Assembly: GCF_002575655.3 (NCBI RefSeq)
Contig: NC_053037.3
Coordinates: forward strand, 326,457,294 to 326,521,293
DNA length: 64,000 bases
Source of the DNA: Aegilops tauschii subsp. strangulata
Taxonomy: Eukaryota; Streptophyta; Magnoliopsida; Poales; Poaceae
Direction: 5' to 3'
The position numbers were made by a program, and so were the translations under genes. Of this stretch, positions 63,710 through 64,000 are shown in pieces (positions within the stretch are counted from its first letter, which is position 1; the number at the start of each line of letters is the position of its first letter). The notes beneath the pieces were generated by a model that saw only the letters and a program-made list of their open reading frames with translations, was not told the DNA's origin and did not search any database.

Positions 63710-64000
63710 CTACTTCGTGTGACGCTTGCTCTGCTTATGGCTCGATCCGGGCTCGTCGATTTGGGTAACAAGGCACTTCCTCATGTCAACGATCCGCCTG
63801 TACATCTCGTAGCATGTGTGGATGCTCTTGGCCGCGAACCTGAGGCGAGGTTCATCCAGTTGCCGCATCCAGGCCCTGTGCCAGGATAGGGGACTTGTTC
63901 TCTGGGCATCCTGCTTCATCTTTTCGTAGTAGGGGTTGATGATGGCCGAGGCGAGTTCAACCAGGGAGTCCTTCTTCGTGCTGCCCCAAACCCTGTAGTG
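63710..64000 (-). CDS. C-terminal part of a reading frame in the CACTA element, start outside the window
   Basis: Open on the minus strand from the window edge to the stop at 63710-63712, about 96 residues. It reads HYRVWGSTKKDSLVELASAI, INPYYEKMKQDAQRTSPLSW, AAKSIHTCYEMYRRIVDMRK and a basic end SHKQSKRHTK. I recognise no domain. Its position inside a CACTA element suggests an element-encoded protein, but a captured host gene is possible. Confidence 0.55.
   Translation of the reverse strand, partial: HYRVWGSTKKDSLVELASAIINPYYEKMKQDAQRTSPLSWHRAWMRQLDEPRLRFAAKSIHTCYEMYRRIVDMRKCLVTQIDEPGSSHKQSKRHTK

Larger units (their letters stand above)
55387..64000 (+). mobile_element. Element 6, gypsy LTR retrotransposon, plus orientation, right end outside the window
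   Basis: A 5' LTR (55387-56800) is followed by the primer site ctggcgccgttgctgggg (56811-56828). Then come a gypsy gag with protease-like region (56879-59640), a noncoding stretch, a second ORF (60419-61431), and further noncoding DNA up to the CACTA insertion at 62907. No RT, RNase H or integrase motif was found between protease and second ORF, so this is a deleted or non-autonomous form. The 3' LTR was not seen. The family may belong to the Athila lineage, which is an inference. Confidence 0.8.
62907..64000. mobile_element. CACTA transposon, left end, continuing past the window
   Basis: Starts CACTACTGCAGG directly after gggt. The next 500 bases hold several direct copies of a subterminal motif around gtgtgcgat (about 62963, 63067, 63152, 63238, with variants near 63021, 63321 and 63412). 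Some extend to gtgtgcgatatacagcat-cggttcac and gatgaactgtttg. CACTA ends and clustered subterminal repeats bind the transposase in En/Spm elements. The right end and the 3-base duplication are outside the window. Microsatellites and a minus-strand frame lie inside. Confidence 0.8.

Overview
The window is plant nuclear DNA of a large grass genome, almost certainly a Triticeae cereal (wheat, Aegilops, barley group). It holds one spliced host gene in the first 5 kb, followed by nested transposable elements whose sequences look like the copia family known in wheat and barley as Angela/WIS/BARE1. Family names come from memory of those sequences; no database search was possible. Strand, exon borders, LTR borders and target-site duplications (TSDs) were read directly.

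Layout. (a) 1-5090: a TDY-type MAP kinase gene on the minus strand. Eight coding exons are visible, with the activation-loop TDY built across an exon junction. The 3' end runs off the left edge. A Stowaway MITE sits in its second intron, and a 38-bp CT run lies just upstream of the start codon. (b) 5091-8173: upstream DNA without a recognisable gene, with one inverted-repeat MITE. (c) 8174-16285: Angela-type copia element 1, minus orientation, TSD cgcgg, polyprotein badly broken. (d) 16813-36074: Angela-type element 2, minus orientation, TSD tttta. It was split by copia element 3 (20350-28921, TSD ctact), and a Helitron (33151-35204) lies inside its 5' LTR. (e) 36075-37700: remains of a LINE with an RNase H-like domain, plus two Stowaway MITEs. 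(f) 38047-55187: a GC-rich element with short inverted repeats and a TAA duplication. It carries a minus-strand reading frame cut in two by non-autonomous gypsy-like element 4 (38530-54122, TSD cctgc). Element 4 is itself split by Angela-type element 5 (42538-51170, plus strand, TSD attcc), the best-preserved autonomous-type element here. (g) 55387 to the right edge: gypsy element 6 with gag and protease, no reverse transcriptase or integrase visible, and a second ORF of unknown function. A CACTA transposon begins at 62907 inside it.

Order of events. Element 2 is older than element 3 and the Helitron. The TIR element is older than element 4, which is older than element 5. Element 6 is older than the CACTA insertion. 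Elements 1 and 3 have nearly identical LTR pairs around ruined polyproteins, and both lack the same part of RNase H. This suggests a lineage copied by proteins supplied from elsewhere. Element 5 has intact protease, RT and RNase H motifs, but a 2-base deletion before integrase and Asn in place of the first integrase catalytic Asp.

I found no clearly new system. The most informative points are the shared defect in elements 1 and 3, the split reading frame in the TIR element, and the reverse-transcriptase-less gypsy element with its extra ORF.
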